This document shows positions 56,356-64,000 of a stretch of 64,000 nucleotides of DNA, piece after piece. Origin of the DNA: Hyphomicrobiales bacterium (lineage in GTDB: Bacteria; Pseudomonadota; Alphaproteobacteria; Rhizobiales; Rhizobiaceae); the NCBI GenBank assembly GCA_900468805.1, contig UEIF01000004.1:19490-83489 (forward strand). The letters run 5' to 3'. The notes beneath the pieces were generated by a model that searched no databases, had not been told where the DNA came from, and worked only from the letters and a program-made list of their open reading frames with translations. Position 1 is the first letter of the stretch. Each line of letters starts with the position of its first letter. A program made the translations under genes and the position numbers.

Positions 56356-59193
56356 ATGAGATCCCCTATTTTTTCGCGGTTCCTGGCAGCGATAGCGCTC
56401 GCCGCAATCTTCACGTCAGGGCAGCCAGCCTATGCGGAAAACCCGTCCGCACCCTGGCCACAAACGCTGAGCGACCTGCCGGCGGAATCCGGCATCCGAT
56501 TCGGCACGCTCGAAAACGGCATGCGGTTTGCGATCATGCGCAACGCCACGCCACCTGGACAGGCCGCGATCCGCTTCCGTATCGGGTCCGGCTCGCTGGA
56601 CGAGAACGAAGATCAACAAGGTCTGGCGCATTTCCTCGAACATATGGCATTCAAGGGCTCGACGCATGTCGCCCAGGACGAGATGATCCGGATCCTGCAG
56701 CGTAAGGGCCTGGCCTTCGGGCCAGATACCAATGCCAACACCTCCTATGACGAGACCGTCTATGCGCTCGATCTTCCAGAAGTCGACGCGGACACGCTTT
56801 CAACCGGCCTGATGCTGATGCGCGAGACGGCGAGCGAGCTGACGCTGGATGCCGGCGCCTTCGATCGGGAGCGCGGCGTCATCCTGTCGGAAGAGCGGCT
56901 GCGCGACACGCCGCAATATCGTGCCGCAATCGGCGTCACGAACTCCCTGCTCGCCGGCCAGCGTGTTACGCTGCGCTCACCGATCGGCAAAGTCGACATC
57001 ATCAGCAATGCGCCCGTCGATCTGCTTCGCGATTACTACCACACCAACTACCGGCCAGAGCGCGCAACGCTGATCGTGGTCGGCGATGTCGACCCAGCCG
57101 CAATCGAGACCCAGATCAGGCAGCGTTTTGGCGACTGGAAGGTCGCCGCTCCGGCCCCGCAGAAGCCCGATCTCGGCACGCTGAAAGCGAAAGGCGAAAG
57201 CGCCGAGGTCATTCCGGTCCCCGGCGGCACAACGAATGTGCAAATCGCCTGGACGCGTCCCTATGACGCCTCACCCGACACGTTCGCCAAACGCCGGGCA
57301 GAATTGGTCGAGGATCTCGGTCTTCTCGTGCTCAAACGCCGGCTGAGCGCCATGGCCAACAGGGCCAACGCGCCCTTCGTCAGCGCCGCCGTCGGTTCCC
57401 AGGATCTTTTCGACTCCGCCCGCATCGTCGTCATCATGGCGAATTCCGAGGCGGACAAATGGCAGCCGGCACTTGCGGCCATCGACCAGGAGCAGCGCCG
57501 TTTCCAGCAATTCGGCGCCGAGCAGTCAGAGCTCGATCGCGAAATCATCGAATACCGCTCGCTTCTGCAGGCCGCTGCGGCCGGTGCTGCGACACGCACG
57601 AGTCCCGACATCGCTTCCATGCTGGCGAGTAGCGTCGATGACAAGCAGGTCTTCACCTCACCCGCGGAAGATCTGTCGATGTTCGAAACCATGACGAAAG
57701 ACCTCACAGCGGCCGAGGTCAACCAGACCCTCGCGCATGTCTTCTCAGGCAACGGTCCTCAGCTCGTGCTGCAGACGGCGCAAGCGCCGCAGGGTGGTGC
57801 CGGCGACATCCGCCAGGTCTATGACACCTCCCTCGCCGTTCCGGTTACGGCGCCGTCAAGTGCGGCAGCCGTCGTCTGGCCCTACGCGCATTTTGGCGAT
57901 CCCGGCACGGTCGTCGAACGACGCGTCGTCGAAGATCTCGGTCTGACCATGGTGCGCTTTGCCAACGGCGTGCGGCTCACCGTCAAACCGACCAAGCTGC
58001 GCGCCAACGAAGTGCTTGTCCGCGAGGATATCGGCCACGGCCGGCTGGACCTGCCGAAAGACCATCCCCTGCCGATCTGGACGTCGCCGGCCGTTGTCCT
58101 GTCAGGCACCAAGGCCATGGATTATCCGGATCTGCAGAAAGCACTGGCAGCGAAGATCGCGGGTATCGATTTCTCCGTGAACGACAGCTCCTTCCAGTTC
58201 ACCGGTCAGACGCAGACGGAGGATCTTGCGACGCAATTGCAGATCATGACCGCCTACACGTCCGACCCGGCTTACCGGCCGGAAGTTTTCAAGCGCGTCC
58301 AGCAAGCCTATTTGAACAACCTCGATCAGTATGAGGCAACGCCTGGCGCCGTCATCAGTCGCGATTTTGCCGGCCTCGTGCATTCCGGCGATCCGCGCTG
58401 GAGTTTTCCTGATCGGGCGCAATTGTCGGCCACGAAGCTGGAAGATTTCGAAGCGCTGTTTCGGCCCCATATCTCCACTGGACCGATCGATATCACTATC
58501 GTCGGCGATATAACGGCGGACGAGGCAATCCGTCGGACCGGAGAAACCTTCGGCACCCTGCCGGCCCGTGCAGACACGACACTGGGCAATGCGGCAAACG
58601 AGGTGAATTTCCCCGCGCCCACTGGAAAACCGGTCATGCGGACCCATAGCGGCAGAGCCGATAATGCCGCGGCCATCGTCGCTGCTCCTGTCGGCGACAT
58701 GCTTTCGGATATGCAGCGGGGTTTTGTGGCCAACGTCGCTGGCCAGATCTTCGAGAACAGGCTGATCGACCAGTTTCGTATTGCCGAAGGCGCGACCTAC
58801 AGTCCGCGAGGCGCCATGGACCTGTCATGGGACATTCCCGGCTATGGCTACGCCTATCTCTATGTCGAGACGACGCCGGCCAAGGTCGAAAATTTCTATG
58901 CGCTCGTGGACAAGATCGCTGCCGATCTGCGATCAAACGATGTCTCGCCAGACGAACTTGTCCGTGCCAGAGCGCCGATTATCGAGACATTGAAGCACCA
59001 GCAGCAGAGTAACGAATATTGGGTGCAATATCTGAACGGCGCTCAAACGGACCCTCGGCGTCTGGAGCGAATACGAGACAATCTCAGCGGCTACGACAAC
59101 GTGACTGCCGAGAGTATCCGCCAATTTGCCACGACCTATTTCCAGCCGGATAAATTCTGGAAATTCGAGGTGCTGCCGGCAGCGGTACGATAG
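56356..59193 (+). CDS. M16 family zinc peptidase, two-domain
   Basis: This large exported peptidase has 945 residues. The signal peptide is FLAAIALAAIFTSGQPAYA. The inverted zinc motif HFLEH is at 92-96 and the third ligand Glu lies in FDRERGVIL near 172. A second M16-like half, from about residue 480, lacks this motif, as usual for the inactive partner half. It probably cleaves periplasmic peptides or misfolded proteins. The ATG at 56356 leads straight into the signal peptide. A hairpin (59213-59247) follows the stop. Confidence 0.9.
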   Translation: MRSPIFSRFLAAIALAAIFTSGQPAYAENPSAPWPQTLSDLPAESGIRFGTLENGMRFAIMRNATPPGQAAIRFRIGSGSLDENEDQQGLAHFLEHMAFKGSTHVAQDEMIRILQRKGLAFGPDTNANTSYDETVYALDLPEVDADTLSTGLMLMRETASELTLDAGAFDRERGVILSEERLRDTPQYRAAIGVTNSLLAGQRVTLRSPIGKVDIISNAPVDLLRDYYHTNYRPERATLIVVGDVDPAAIETQIRQRFGDWKVAAPAPQKPDLGTLKAKGESAEVIPVPGGTTNVQIAWTRPYDASPDTFAKRRAELVEDLGLLVLKRRLSAMANRANAPFVSAAVGSQDLFDSARIVVIMANSEADKWQPALAAIDQEQRRFQQFGAEQSELDREIIEYRSLLQAAAAGAATRTSPDIASMLASSVDDKQVFTSPAEDLSMFETMTKDLTAAEVNQTLAHVFSGNGPQLVLQTAQAPQGGAGDIRQVYDTSLAVPVTAPSSAAAVVWPYAHFGDPGTVVERRVVEDLGLTMVRFANGVRLTVKPTKLRANEVLVREDIGHGRLDLPKDHPLPIWTSPAVVLSGTKAMDYPDLQKALAAKIAGIDFSVNDSSFQFTGQTQTEDLATQLQIMTAYTSDPAYRPEVFKRVQQAYLNNLDQYEATPGAVISRDFAGLVHSGDPRWSFPDRAQLSATKLEDFEALFRPHISTGPIDITIVGDITADEAIRRTGETFGTLPARADTTLGNAANEVNFPAPTGKPVMRTHSGRADNAAAIVAAPVGDMLSDMQRGFVANVAGQIFENRLIDQFRIAEGATYSPRGAMDLSWDIPGYGYAYLYVETTPAKVENFYALVDKIAADLRSNDVSPDELVRARAPIIETLKHQQQSNEYWVQYLNGAQTDPRRLERIRDNLSGYDNVTAESIRQFATTYFQPDKFWKFEVLPAAVR

Positions 59194-59212
59194 GCACAGC
59201 GTGTTTCAGAGC

Positions 59213-59247
59213 AGGATCCCGGACGCGGCCGCGTACTTCGGGATCCT
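59213..59247 (+). terminator. Hairpin after the M16 peptidase gene
   Basis: AGGATCCCG (59213-59221) pairs perfectly with CGGGATCCT (59239-59247). The loop itself includes the palindrome ACGCGGCCGCGT. The following T run is short, so termination is likely but not certain. Confidence 0.6.
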
Positions 59248-59384
59248 TTCCAATTTGCTTCATCATACCGGTTGATGCCTGACAATGACGAGCGGGATTG
59301 TCTGTGTAAAAACGTCGAGATCGTTTTGATGGCGAAGCTGCGCTCAGCTGGCTAGATGCGCAAACGAATTTTACCGGTCTTCGC

Positions 59385-59612
59385 ATGGCATCCGATCATT
59401 CTCATCCCATCCAGGAATATGCGCGCGTCGTGCGCGAGAAAAATCTTTTGAAGCTTCGTCTTCTTTCGGTCGACCGGCAGCTTGCCACGGCCGGCGGCGC
59501 CTGGAAATCCTATCTGGAGGAGACGCGCCTGTCGATCATCGAAGCGATGCTTGCGCTTGAGGAAGAGGGCGACAGCTATCTCTTGCTGATGCGCAAGGAC
59601 GGCTCGGCGTAG
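59385..59612 (+). CDS. Small protein of unknown function
   Basis: This 75-residue ORF encodes a soluble, helix-rich, acidic peptide: HSHPIQEYARVVREKNLLKL, then TRLSIIEAMLALEEEGDS and a final YLLLMRKDGSA. No family is recognised. It overlaps tail to tail with the HTH-like gene on the other strand by 37 bases. The ribosome-binding site is poor, so the start and reality are moderately uncertain. Confidence 0.5.
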   Translation: MASDHSHPIQEYARVVREKNLLKLRLLSVDRQLATAGGAWKSYLEETRLSIIEAMLALEEEGDSYLLLMRKDGSA

Positions 59613-60058
59613 GTTCCCTTCAGGCCGAGGCGAAGGGATGCGAGCGCCCTCTCCGCCTCCTCGATCTCCTTAAGCACCAGGCGCTGCTTGCGATGATCCA
59701 TTCCGCCACCAGCGAGTGCGGCATCCACCAGTTCAAGCACATCAGTCGCTTCGACGACCACGCGCGTCGCACCTCTCTGCAACGACGCGACAGGCTCTGC
59801 GTGTTCCACACCGGAAGAGCGCTCCGCAGCAACAAAGATGCTTCCCTCGAGGAGATAGGATGCGAGGCGTGGATCGGGCACGACTTCCAGCAGATTCTGG
59901 ATTTCGTCAGCGGAAAAACAGGTTCGGCTGATCAAGCGCGAGTGAAAGGCCGCGTAGTTCATCCCCAGCGCGGCGGCGACAACATCCACCGGGTAGGCTC
60001 TCTCTACAATGAGGATCGTGTAGACGATGTCTGCGAAGGCACGGCCGCGTTGCATCAT
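59576..60058 (-). CDS. Putative CII/CP76-like DNA-binding protein
   Basis: This 160-residue protein has an N-terminal region resembling phage regulatory protein CII (CP76) with a helix-turn-helix-like segment (VVAAALGMNYAAFHSRLISR) and a following FSADEIQNLLEVVPDPRLAS helix. The C-terminal half is helical and Glu-rich. It could be an orphan regulator from a former prophage or a chromosomal regulator; no other phage gene is here. The ATG at 60058 has GGGGG upstream. It is divergent from fdhA across a structured 335 bp region. Assignment rests on pattern similarity only. Confidence 0.55.
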   Translation of the reverse strand: MMQRGRAFADIVYTILIVERAYPVDVVAAALGMNYAAFHSRLISRTCFSADEIQNLLEVVPDPRLASYLLEGSIFVAAERSSGVEHAEPVASLQRGATRVVVEATDVLELVDAALAGGGMDHRKQRLVLKEIEEAERALASLRLGLKGTYAEPSLRISKR

Positions 60059-60393
60059 GATCGCCCCCAGGCTCTGTTCCTGCAACTATAGCGGAAGCCG
60101 CGTCAAAAGGGAGAGGCTGTTTTGATATCGCATACGTCGGGGCGATGCTAACGCGGCGCCTCGGCAGGAGACACCCCACCTGCCGGGGAAAGGCCACCTG
60201 CCTCCGGGTCCGCCAAGGCGGGTGGCCGGACCGCATCGATGCGCCCTACCCTTTGGCTCGGTTTTTGCGATTTTCGCCCGCGAGGCGTCGCTTTCGGGAC
60301 GGCACTCGGATCTTTCTGGTCTACTCTGTCATAGGCAACGGCTGCGGGAGGAGCTGCTGGCGCGCTGCCCTGATTTCAACGGAGGAGACGGAA
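60059..60393. other. Structured region between the CII-like gene and fdhA
   Basis: This 335 bp divergent region is GC-rich and has several inverted repeats. CGGCAGG (60162-60168) can pair with CCTGCCG (60179-60185) or its core with a second CCTGCC at 60197-60202. GGTCCG (60207-60212) pairs with CGGACC (60227-60232). The word CCACCTGCC occurs twice (60176-60184 and 60194-60202). No ORF is supported. Confidence 0.55.
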
Positions 60394-61584
60394 ATGAGCA
60401 AGAACCGTGGCGTCGTCTATTTGCGGCCCGGAAAAGTGGAAGTCCGCGACATCGACGATCCGAAACTCGAGGCGCCGGATGGCCGCCGTATCGAACATGG
60501 CGTCATCCTGAAAGTCATCTCCACCAATATTTGCGGTTCGGACCAGCACATGGTCCGTGGCCGCACCACAGCAATGCCGGGCCTTGTGCTCGGACACGAA
60601 ATCACCGGCGAGATCATCGAAAAAGGCATCGACGTGGAAATGCTCGATGTCGGCGACATCGTGTCCGTGCCCTTCAATGTTGCCTGCGGACGCTGCCGCT
60701 GCTGCAAATCTCAGGACACCGGTGTCTGCCTGACGGTAAATCCATCGCGTGCCGGCGGCGCCTATGGCTATGTCGACATGGGCGGCTGGATCGGCGGCCA
60801 GGCTCGTTATGTCACGATCCCCTATGCGGATTTCAATCTCCTGAAATTCCCCGACCGCGACAAGGCGATGGCCAAGATCCGCGATCTCACCATGCTGTCC
60901 GATATCTTGCCGACCGGCTTCCATGGCGCCGTCAGAGCCGGAGTCGGCGTCGGATCGACCGTCTATGTCGCGGGCGCCGGCCCGGTCGGCCTTGCCGCAG
61001 CGGCATCGGCCCGCATCCTTGGCGCGGCTGTCGTCATGATCGGTGATTTCAACAAGGATCGCCTCGCCCATGCCAGCCGTGTCGGCTTCGAGGCTATCGA
61101 CCTCTCGCGGAGCGACCGGCTGGGAGACATGATTGCCCAGGTGGTCGGCACCAATGAAGTGGACAGCGCGATCGATGCCGTCGGCTTCGAAGCGCGTGGA
61201 CATTCCGGCGGAGAGCAGCCGGCGATCGTGCTGAACCAGATGATGGAAATCACCCGCGCTGCCGGTTCCATCGGCATTCCCGGCCTCTATGTCACGGAAG
61301 ATCCGGGCGCGGTGGACAATGCCGCCAAGCAGGGAAGCCTGTCGCTGCGCTTCGGCCTTGGCTGGGCAAAGGCGCAGTCGTTCCATACCGGTCAGACGCC
61401 GGTTATCAAATACAACCGCCAGCTCATGCAGGCCATCCTGCACGACCGCCTGCCGATCGCCGATATCGTCAATGCGAAGGTGATTTCACTTGAAGATGCT
61501 GCCCAGGGCTATGAGAGCTTTGACCAGGGAGCAGCCACGAAATTCGTTCTCGACCCGCATGGTGCCATCGCCAAGGCCGCCTGA
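60394..61584 (+). CDS. fdhA: Glutathione-independent formaldehyde dehydrogenase
   Basis: This 396-residue zinc-dependent medium-chain dehydrogenase oxidises formaldehyde to formate with NAD. The catalytic zinc region is STNICGSDQHMVRG with GHEITG, and the structural zinc Cys cluster is CGRCRCCKSQDTGVC. The Rossmann motif is VAGAGPVGLAAAA. Length and the GYVDMGGWIGGQARY segment match the Pseudomonas putida type FdhA. The ATG at 60394 follows GGAGGAG. A terminator (61594-61640) follows. The upstream region is structured. Confidence 0.93.
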   Translation: MSKNRGVVYLRPGKVEVRDIDDPKLEAPDGRRIEHGVILKVISTNICGSDQHMVRGRTTAMPGLVLGHEITGEIIEKGIDVEMLDVGDIVSVPFNVACGRCRCCKSQDTGVCLTVNPSRAGGAYGYVDMGGWIGGQARYVTIPYADFNLLKFPDRDKAMAKIRDLTMLSDILPTGFHGAVRAGVGVGSTVYVAGAGPVGLAAAASARILGAAVVMIGDFNKDRLAHASRVGFEAIDLSRSDRLGDMIAQVVGTNEVDSAIDAVGFEARGHSGGEQPAIVLNQMMEITRAAGSIGIPGLYVTEDPGAVDNAAKQGSLSLRFGLGWAKAQSFHTGQTPVIKYNRQLMQAILHDRLPIADIVNAKVISLEDAAQGYESFDQGAATKFVLDPHGAIAKAA

Positions 61585-61593
61585 CTGAAATGA

Positions 61594-61640
61594 TATGCCG
61601 GGACGGTAGTGTCCCGGCATATTCTTCTTGTCTTCCACCC
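61594..61640 (+). terminator. Terminator after fdhA
   Basis: TATGCCGGGAC (61594-61604) pairs perfectly with GTCCCGGCATA (61611-61621) across a six-base loop, followed by a T-rich TTCTTCTTGTCTT. It ends fdhA before the opposing secretion gene. Confidence 0.8.
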
Positions 61641-61680
61641 ACGAGAACCGATGTGCCTTCCCTGCACCCTTGCAGGAAAG

Positions 61681-62979
61681 TCACTGCTCGCGGAATGTAT
61701 GGCTGATCTGATCCATCAGCGGCTTCGTCATGTATGAGATGACGGAGCGATCCGCGACCTTGATGAAGACTTCCGCCGGCATGCCGGGATAGAGCTTCAT
61801 GTTGGTGAGCTTCCCGAGGCTCGCTGGCTCCGGCTTGATGCGCACGGGATAATAGTCGGCGCCGCTGCGCTGCTCGGTAACGACATCGGGAGAAATCGAT
61901 ATGACATCGCCCTTCACTTCCGGCGTCGTCCGCTGGTCGAAGGCGCTGAAGCGGATATCGACTTTCTGGCCGAGCGTGAGCTGATCGATATCGCGCGTGG
62001 CGATCTTCGCCTCAATGGTCAGATCACGCTGATCGGGTGCCAGCAACATCAGCACTTCACCGGGATTGATGACGCCGCCGACGGTATGAACCGTGAGCTG
62101 ATAGATGCGGCCATTCATCGGCGCGCGCAGTTCCAGCCGGTTCAACTGATCGACGGCGGCGATGCGGCGCTCCTGCGTTTCTGAAATCTTGCCCTCGACA
62201 TCCGTCAGGTCCTTGGAATTCTCCGTCCGGCGATCCTCGTCGAGCTGCAGGATCTGCAGATTGATCTCGGCGATCTTGCCTTCGGCCTGCGCCCGCGACG
62301 ACAGGCGCTCGCCGCGATTGCCGTCGAGTTCGACACGCTGGCGCTTGAGGCCGTTGATCTTCTGCATGGTGACGATCTTCTGATCGTAGAGCTTGGCGGC
62401 GGCATCATATTCCTGGTCGATGAGCCGGGTGGCCTCGTCGATCGACGCGAGCTGCACCGTATCACCCTTTATCTCCTCGGCGAGCTGCGCCTTGCGCTCT
62501 TCCAGCTGCTTGCGCATGCCGACGAGCGACGACCGGCGGGCATTGAAGAGCTGGACTTCGCCGTCTACGAGGTTCCTGTTGGCCGCGATATCGATGTCCT
62601 TTGCGACAATATCATCCGCGGAGAATTCCGTTGCGCCGACGCCTTCAGCCTGCAAGCGGGCGCGGCGGACATAGAGCTGGGCAAGATTGCTGTCGATGAT
62701 AGCAAGATTGGCCTTCACCGAGGCGCTGTCGAGACGCAGGAGAACATCCCCAGCCTCGACATGAGCCCCTTCCTTAGCCATCAGCTCCGAGACGATGCCG
62801 CCGGTCAGATGCTGAACCTTCTTCACGTTCTGGTCGATAATGACAGTGCCCTGCCCGACCACGGCATTCGAAAGCGCCGTCGATGCAGCCCAGCCGCCCA
62901 TGCCACCGACAAGGGCGACGGACAAGGCCCACACGGACAGGATATGGCGGTTCAGTGAGTGTTGCGATTTCATCCTCAT
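61681..62979 (-). CDS. prsE: Type I secretion periplasmic adaptor (HlyD family, PrsE-like)
   Basis: This membrane fusion protein has 432 residues: a short cytoplasmic start, a membrane helix (about 14-33), a long coiled-coil region (about 100-280) and a beta-barrel domain. The biotinyl-lipoyl-like motif is VSELMAKEGAHVEAGDVLLR; the C-terminal HlyD segment has LTNMKLYPGMPAEVFI. It bridges the ABC transporter and the TolC channel. Its ATG overlaps the upstream ABC gene stop by four bases (ATGA). In Rhizobium PrsDE exports glycanases and adhesins; this symbol is given by similarity and order. Confidence 0.82.
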   Translation of the reverse strand: MRMKSQHSLNRHILSVWALSVALVGGMGGWAASTALSNAVVGQGTVIIDQNVKKVQHLTGGIVSELMAKEGAHVEAGDVLLRLDSASVKANLAIIDSNLAQLYVRRARLQAEGVGATEFSADDIVAKDIDIAANRNLVDGEVQLFNARRSSLVGMRKQLEERKAQLAEEIKGDTVQLASIDEATRLIDQEYDAAAKLYDQKIVTMQKINGLKRQRVELDGNRGERLSSRAQAEGKIAEINLQILQLDEDRRTENSKDLTDVEGKISETQERRIAAVDQLNRLELRAPMNGRIYQLTVHTVGGVINPGEVLMLLAPDQRDLTIEAKIATRDIDQLTLGQKVDIRFSAFDQRTTPEVKGDVISISPDVVTEQRSGADYYPVRIKPEPASLGKLTNMKLYPGMPAEVFIKVADRSVISYMTKPLMDQISHTFREQ

Positions 62980-64000
62980 CGGCTTCGCTCCGGACTGTCT
63001 CCAACGACCTTCAGAGACGCCTGTCTTGGCTGCTCGGTCTGATTTTCGGTGCTGATCACCTTGGCGAGCACCAGATCCTTCGGCCCGAAGGCCAGCGCCT
63101 GGCCGTCGCGCATGGCCAGAACCAGATCGACGCTCGAGAGCGTGCTCGGCCGGTGGGCGACGACGATGACGATGCCGCCGCGCCGGCGAACGCCTGATAT
63201 CGCGCCGGCCAGTGCTATCTCGCCGTCAATGTCCAGATTGGAATTCGGTTCGTCGAGCACGACGAGGAAAGGATCGCGGTAGAGTGCACGGGCGAGCGCA
63301 ATGCGCTGACGCTGGCCAGCCGAGAGCATGGAGCCGCCCGGCCCTATTTCCGTTTCGTAGCCCTTCGACAGCCGCAGGATCAGTTCGTGAACGCCGGCGT
63401 TGCGCGCTGCTGCGATAATCTCCTGCGCCTGTGCATCCTTGCGAAAGCGCGCAATGTTCTGAGCGATGGTGCCGGCAAAGAGTTCCACATCCTGCGGCAG
63501 GTAGCCGACATGACGTCCGAGCGAGGCGTCATCCCACTGGTCGAGTGCTGCGCCATCGAGGCGCACCGACCCGCGATGCACGGGCCAGAGGCCCACGAGT
63601 GCGCGCACCAGCGAAGATTTGCCCGAAGCGCTCGGGCCAATGATGCCGAGTGCGCTCCCTGCCCGCAGCGTGAAACTGACACCCTGGACGACGAGTTCTT
63701 GCTTGCCGGGCGGGCCGCTCGAAACTGCCTCGACGGCAACCTCACTGGAAGGCGTCGGCAGGGCAAGCGGCGAAACCGTCTCGGGCAGCAGTGCCAGCAT
63801 CTGGCGCAGCCGGTCCCAGGACTGCTGGGCCGCAACAAAGCCCTTCCAGTTGGCAATCGCCTGCTCGACGGGTGCCAACGCCCGCGATGTCAGGATCGAA
63901 GCGGCGATGATGATGCCGCCCGAGGCCATGTTTTCGATGACGAGCACGGCGCCGGCGGCAAGCACCGCCGACTGCAGCGTCATGCGGAAGATCTTCGAGA
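62976..64000 (-). CDS. prsD: Type I secretion ABC transporter (PrsD-like), 5' end outside the window
   Basis: The 3' part of an ATP-binding/permease protein, about 341 codons, is seen; the N terminus lies beyond the right edge. The last membrane part (VLVIENMASGGIIIAASILT) precedes the ATPase domain. Walker A is GPSASGKSS, the signature is LSAGQRQRIALARAL, and Walker B with the catalytic Glu is FLVVLDEP. It energises export of substrates that carry C-terminal secretion signals. The stop overlaps the adaptor start. The partial length makes the exact paralogue uncertain. Confidence 0.82.
   Translation of the reverse strand, partial: SKIFRMTLQSAVLAAGAVLVIENMASGGIIIAASILTSRALAPVEQAIANWKGFVAAQQSWDRLRQMLALLPETVSPLALPTPSSEVAVEAVSSGPPGKQELVVQGVSFTLRAGSALGIIGPSASGKSSLVRALVGLWPVHRGSVRLDGAALDQWDDASLGRHVGYLPQDVELFAGTIAQNIARFRKDAQAQEIIAAARNAGVHELILRLSKGYETEIGPGGSMLSAGQRQRIALARALYRDPFLVVLDEPNSNLDIDGEIALAGAISGVRRRGGIVIVVAHRPSTLSSVDLVLAMRDGQALAFGPKDLVLAKVISTENQTEQPRQASLKVVGDSPERSR

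Noticed and set aside
60059-60393. Cobalamin-riboswitch-like words (GGCAGGAGAC) upstream of fdhA
   Set aside because: Only a short fragment resembles the B12 box and the other conserved elements are absent. The region is reported only as structured.

Overview
The window is chromosomal DNA of a Rhizobiales bacterium, most probably Rhizobium in the strict sense. The evidence is high GC content, the identity of the genes (a ParE, TrpC-TrpD-MoaC-MoeA and Tmk-HolB-MetG-TatD complement, a PrsDE-like secretion pair, a flagellin of the rhizobial type), many overlapping start/stop junctions, and short palindromic intergenic repeats of the kind scattered through Rhizobium genomes. About 60 protein genes and one tRNA-Ser are supported. 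No phage, IS element, transposase or CRISPR array was seen.

Layout. 0-3.1 kb: a tandem PilZ protein, a PAS protein, a rhomboid protease and a CBS-domain protein. 3.1-7 kb: a leftward folE-hisI-patatin group faces a rightward cluster of an IscU-like scaffold, yidD and a DUF1697 gene. 7-20.6 kb: thrS, an acyltransferase, several single genes (nitroreductase/flavin reductase pair, DUF2336 protein, GNAT, AI-2E-type permease, phytase-like secreted protein) and parE. 20.6-26.2 kb: tpiA, secG, pyrG, then two divergent citrate synthase paralogues, one fused to a DNA-binding domain. 26.3-34.2 kb: a FecR-CHASE2 cyclase pair, a DEAD-box helicase, a Tat-type hydrolase, a methyltransferase and a marR-efflux pair. 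34.1-39.6 kb: a tight leftward run ppiD-trpD-trpC-moaC-moeA. 39.6-45.4 kb: small membrane and stress proteins, two small ORFs, a stand-alone flagellin, an EamA exporter, an FAD oxidoreductase and tRNA-Ser. 45.9-55.1 kb: rlpA, a D,D-carboxypeptidase-like gene, tmk, holB, (tauE), metG, tatD, a metallo-hydrolase and a TerC protein. 55.3-64 kb: a DUF2161 nuclease-like gene, a large M16 peptidase, two small unknowns, fdhA and the start of a type I secretion operon that runs off the right edge.

How they work together. Most genes are housekeeping: translation (thrS, metG, tRNA-Ser), replication (parE, tmk, holB), nucleotide and cofactor synthesis (pyrG, folE, moaC, moeA), amino acid synthesis (hisI, trpC, trpD), central carbon (tpiA, citrate synthases) and envelope work (secG, yidD, ppiD, rlpA, carboxypeptidase-like, M16). 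Signalling appears as c-di-GMP reception (PilZ), a cyclic nucleotide cyclase and probable motility regulators.

The most interesting items are: the divergent citrate synthase pair, whose short intergenic region carries two TTGA/TCAA palindromes exactly 20 bp apart; a PilZ protein with one intact and one degenerate ligand motif; an IscU-like protein whose third cluster Cys appears to be His; a D,D-carboxypeptidase-like protein with altered second and third active-site motifs; an orphan flagellin with an internally duplicated variable domain beside two 38-codon ORFs; and a structured region between a CII-like regulator and fdhA. No completely novel multi-gene system could be demonstrated from the sequence alone.
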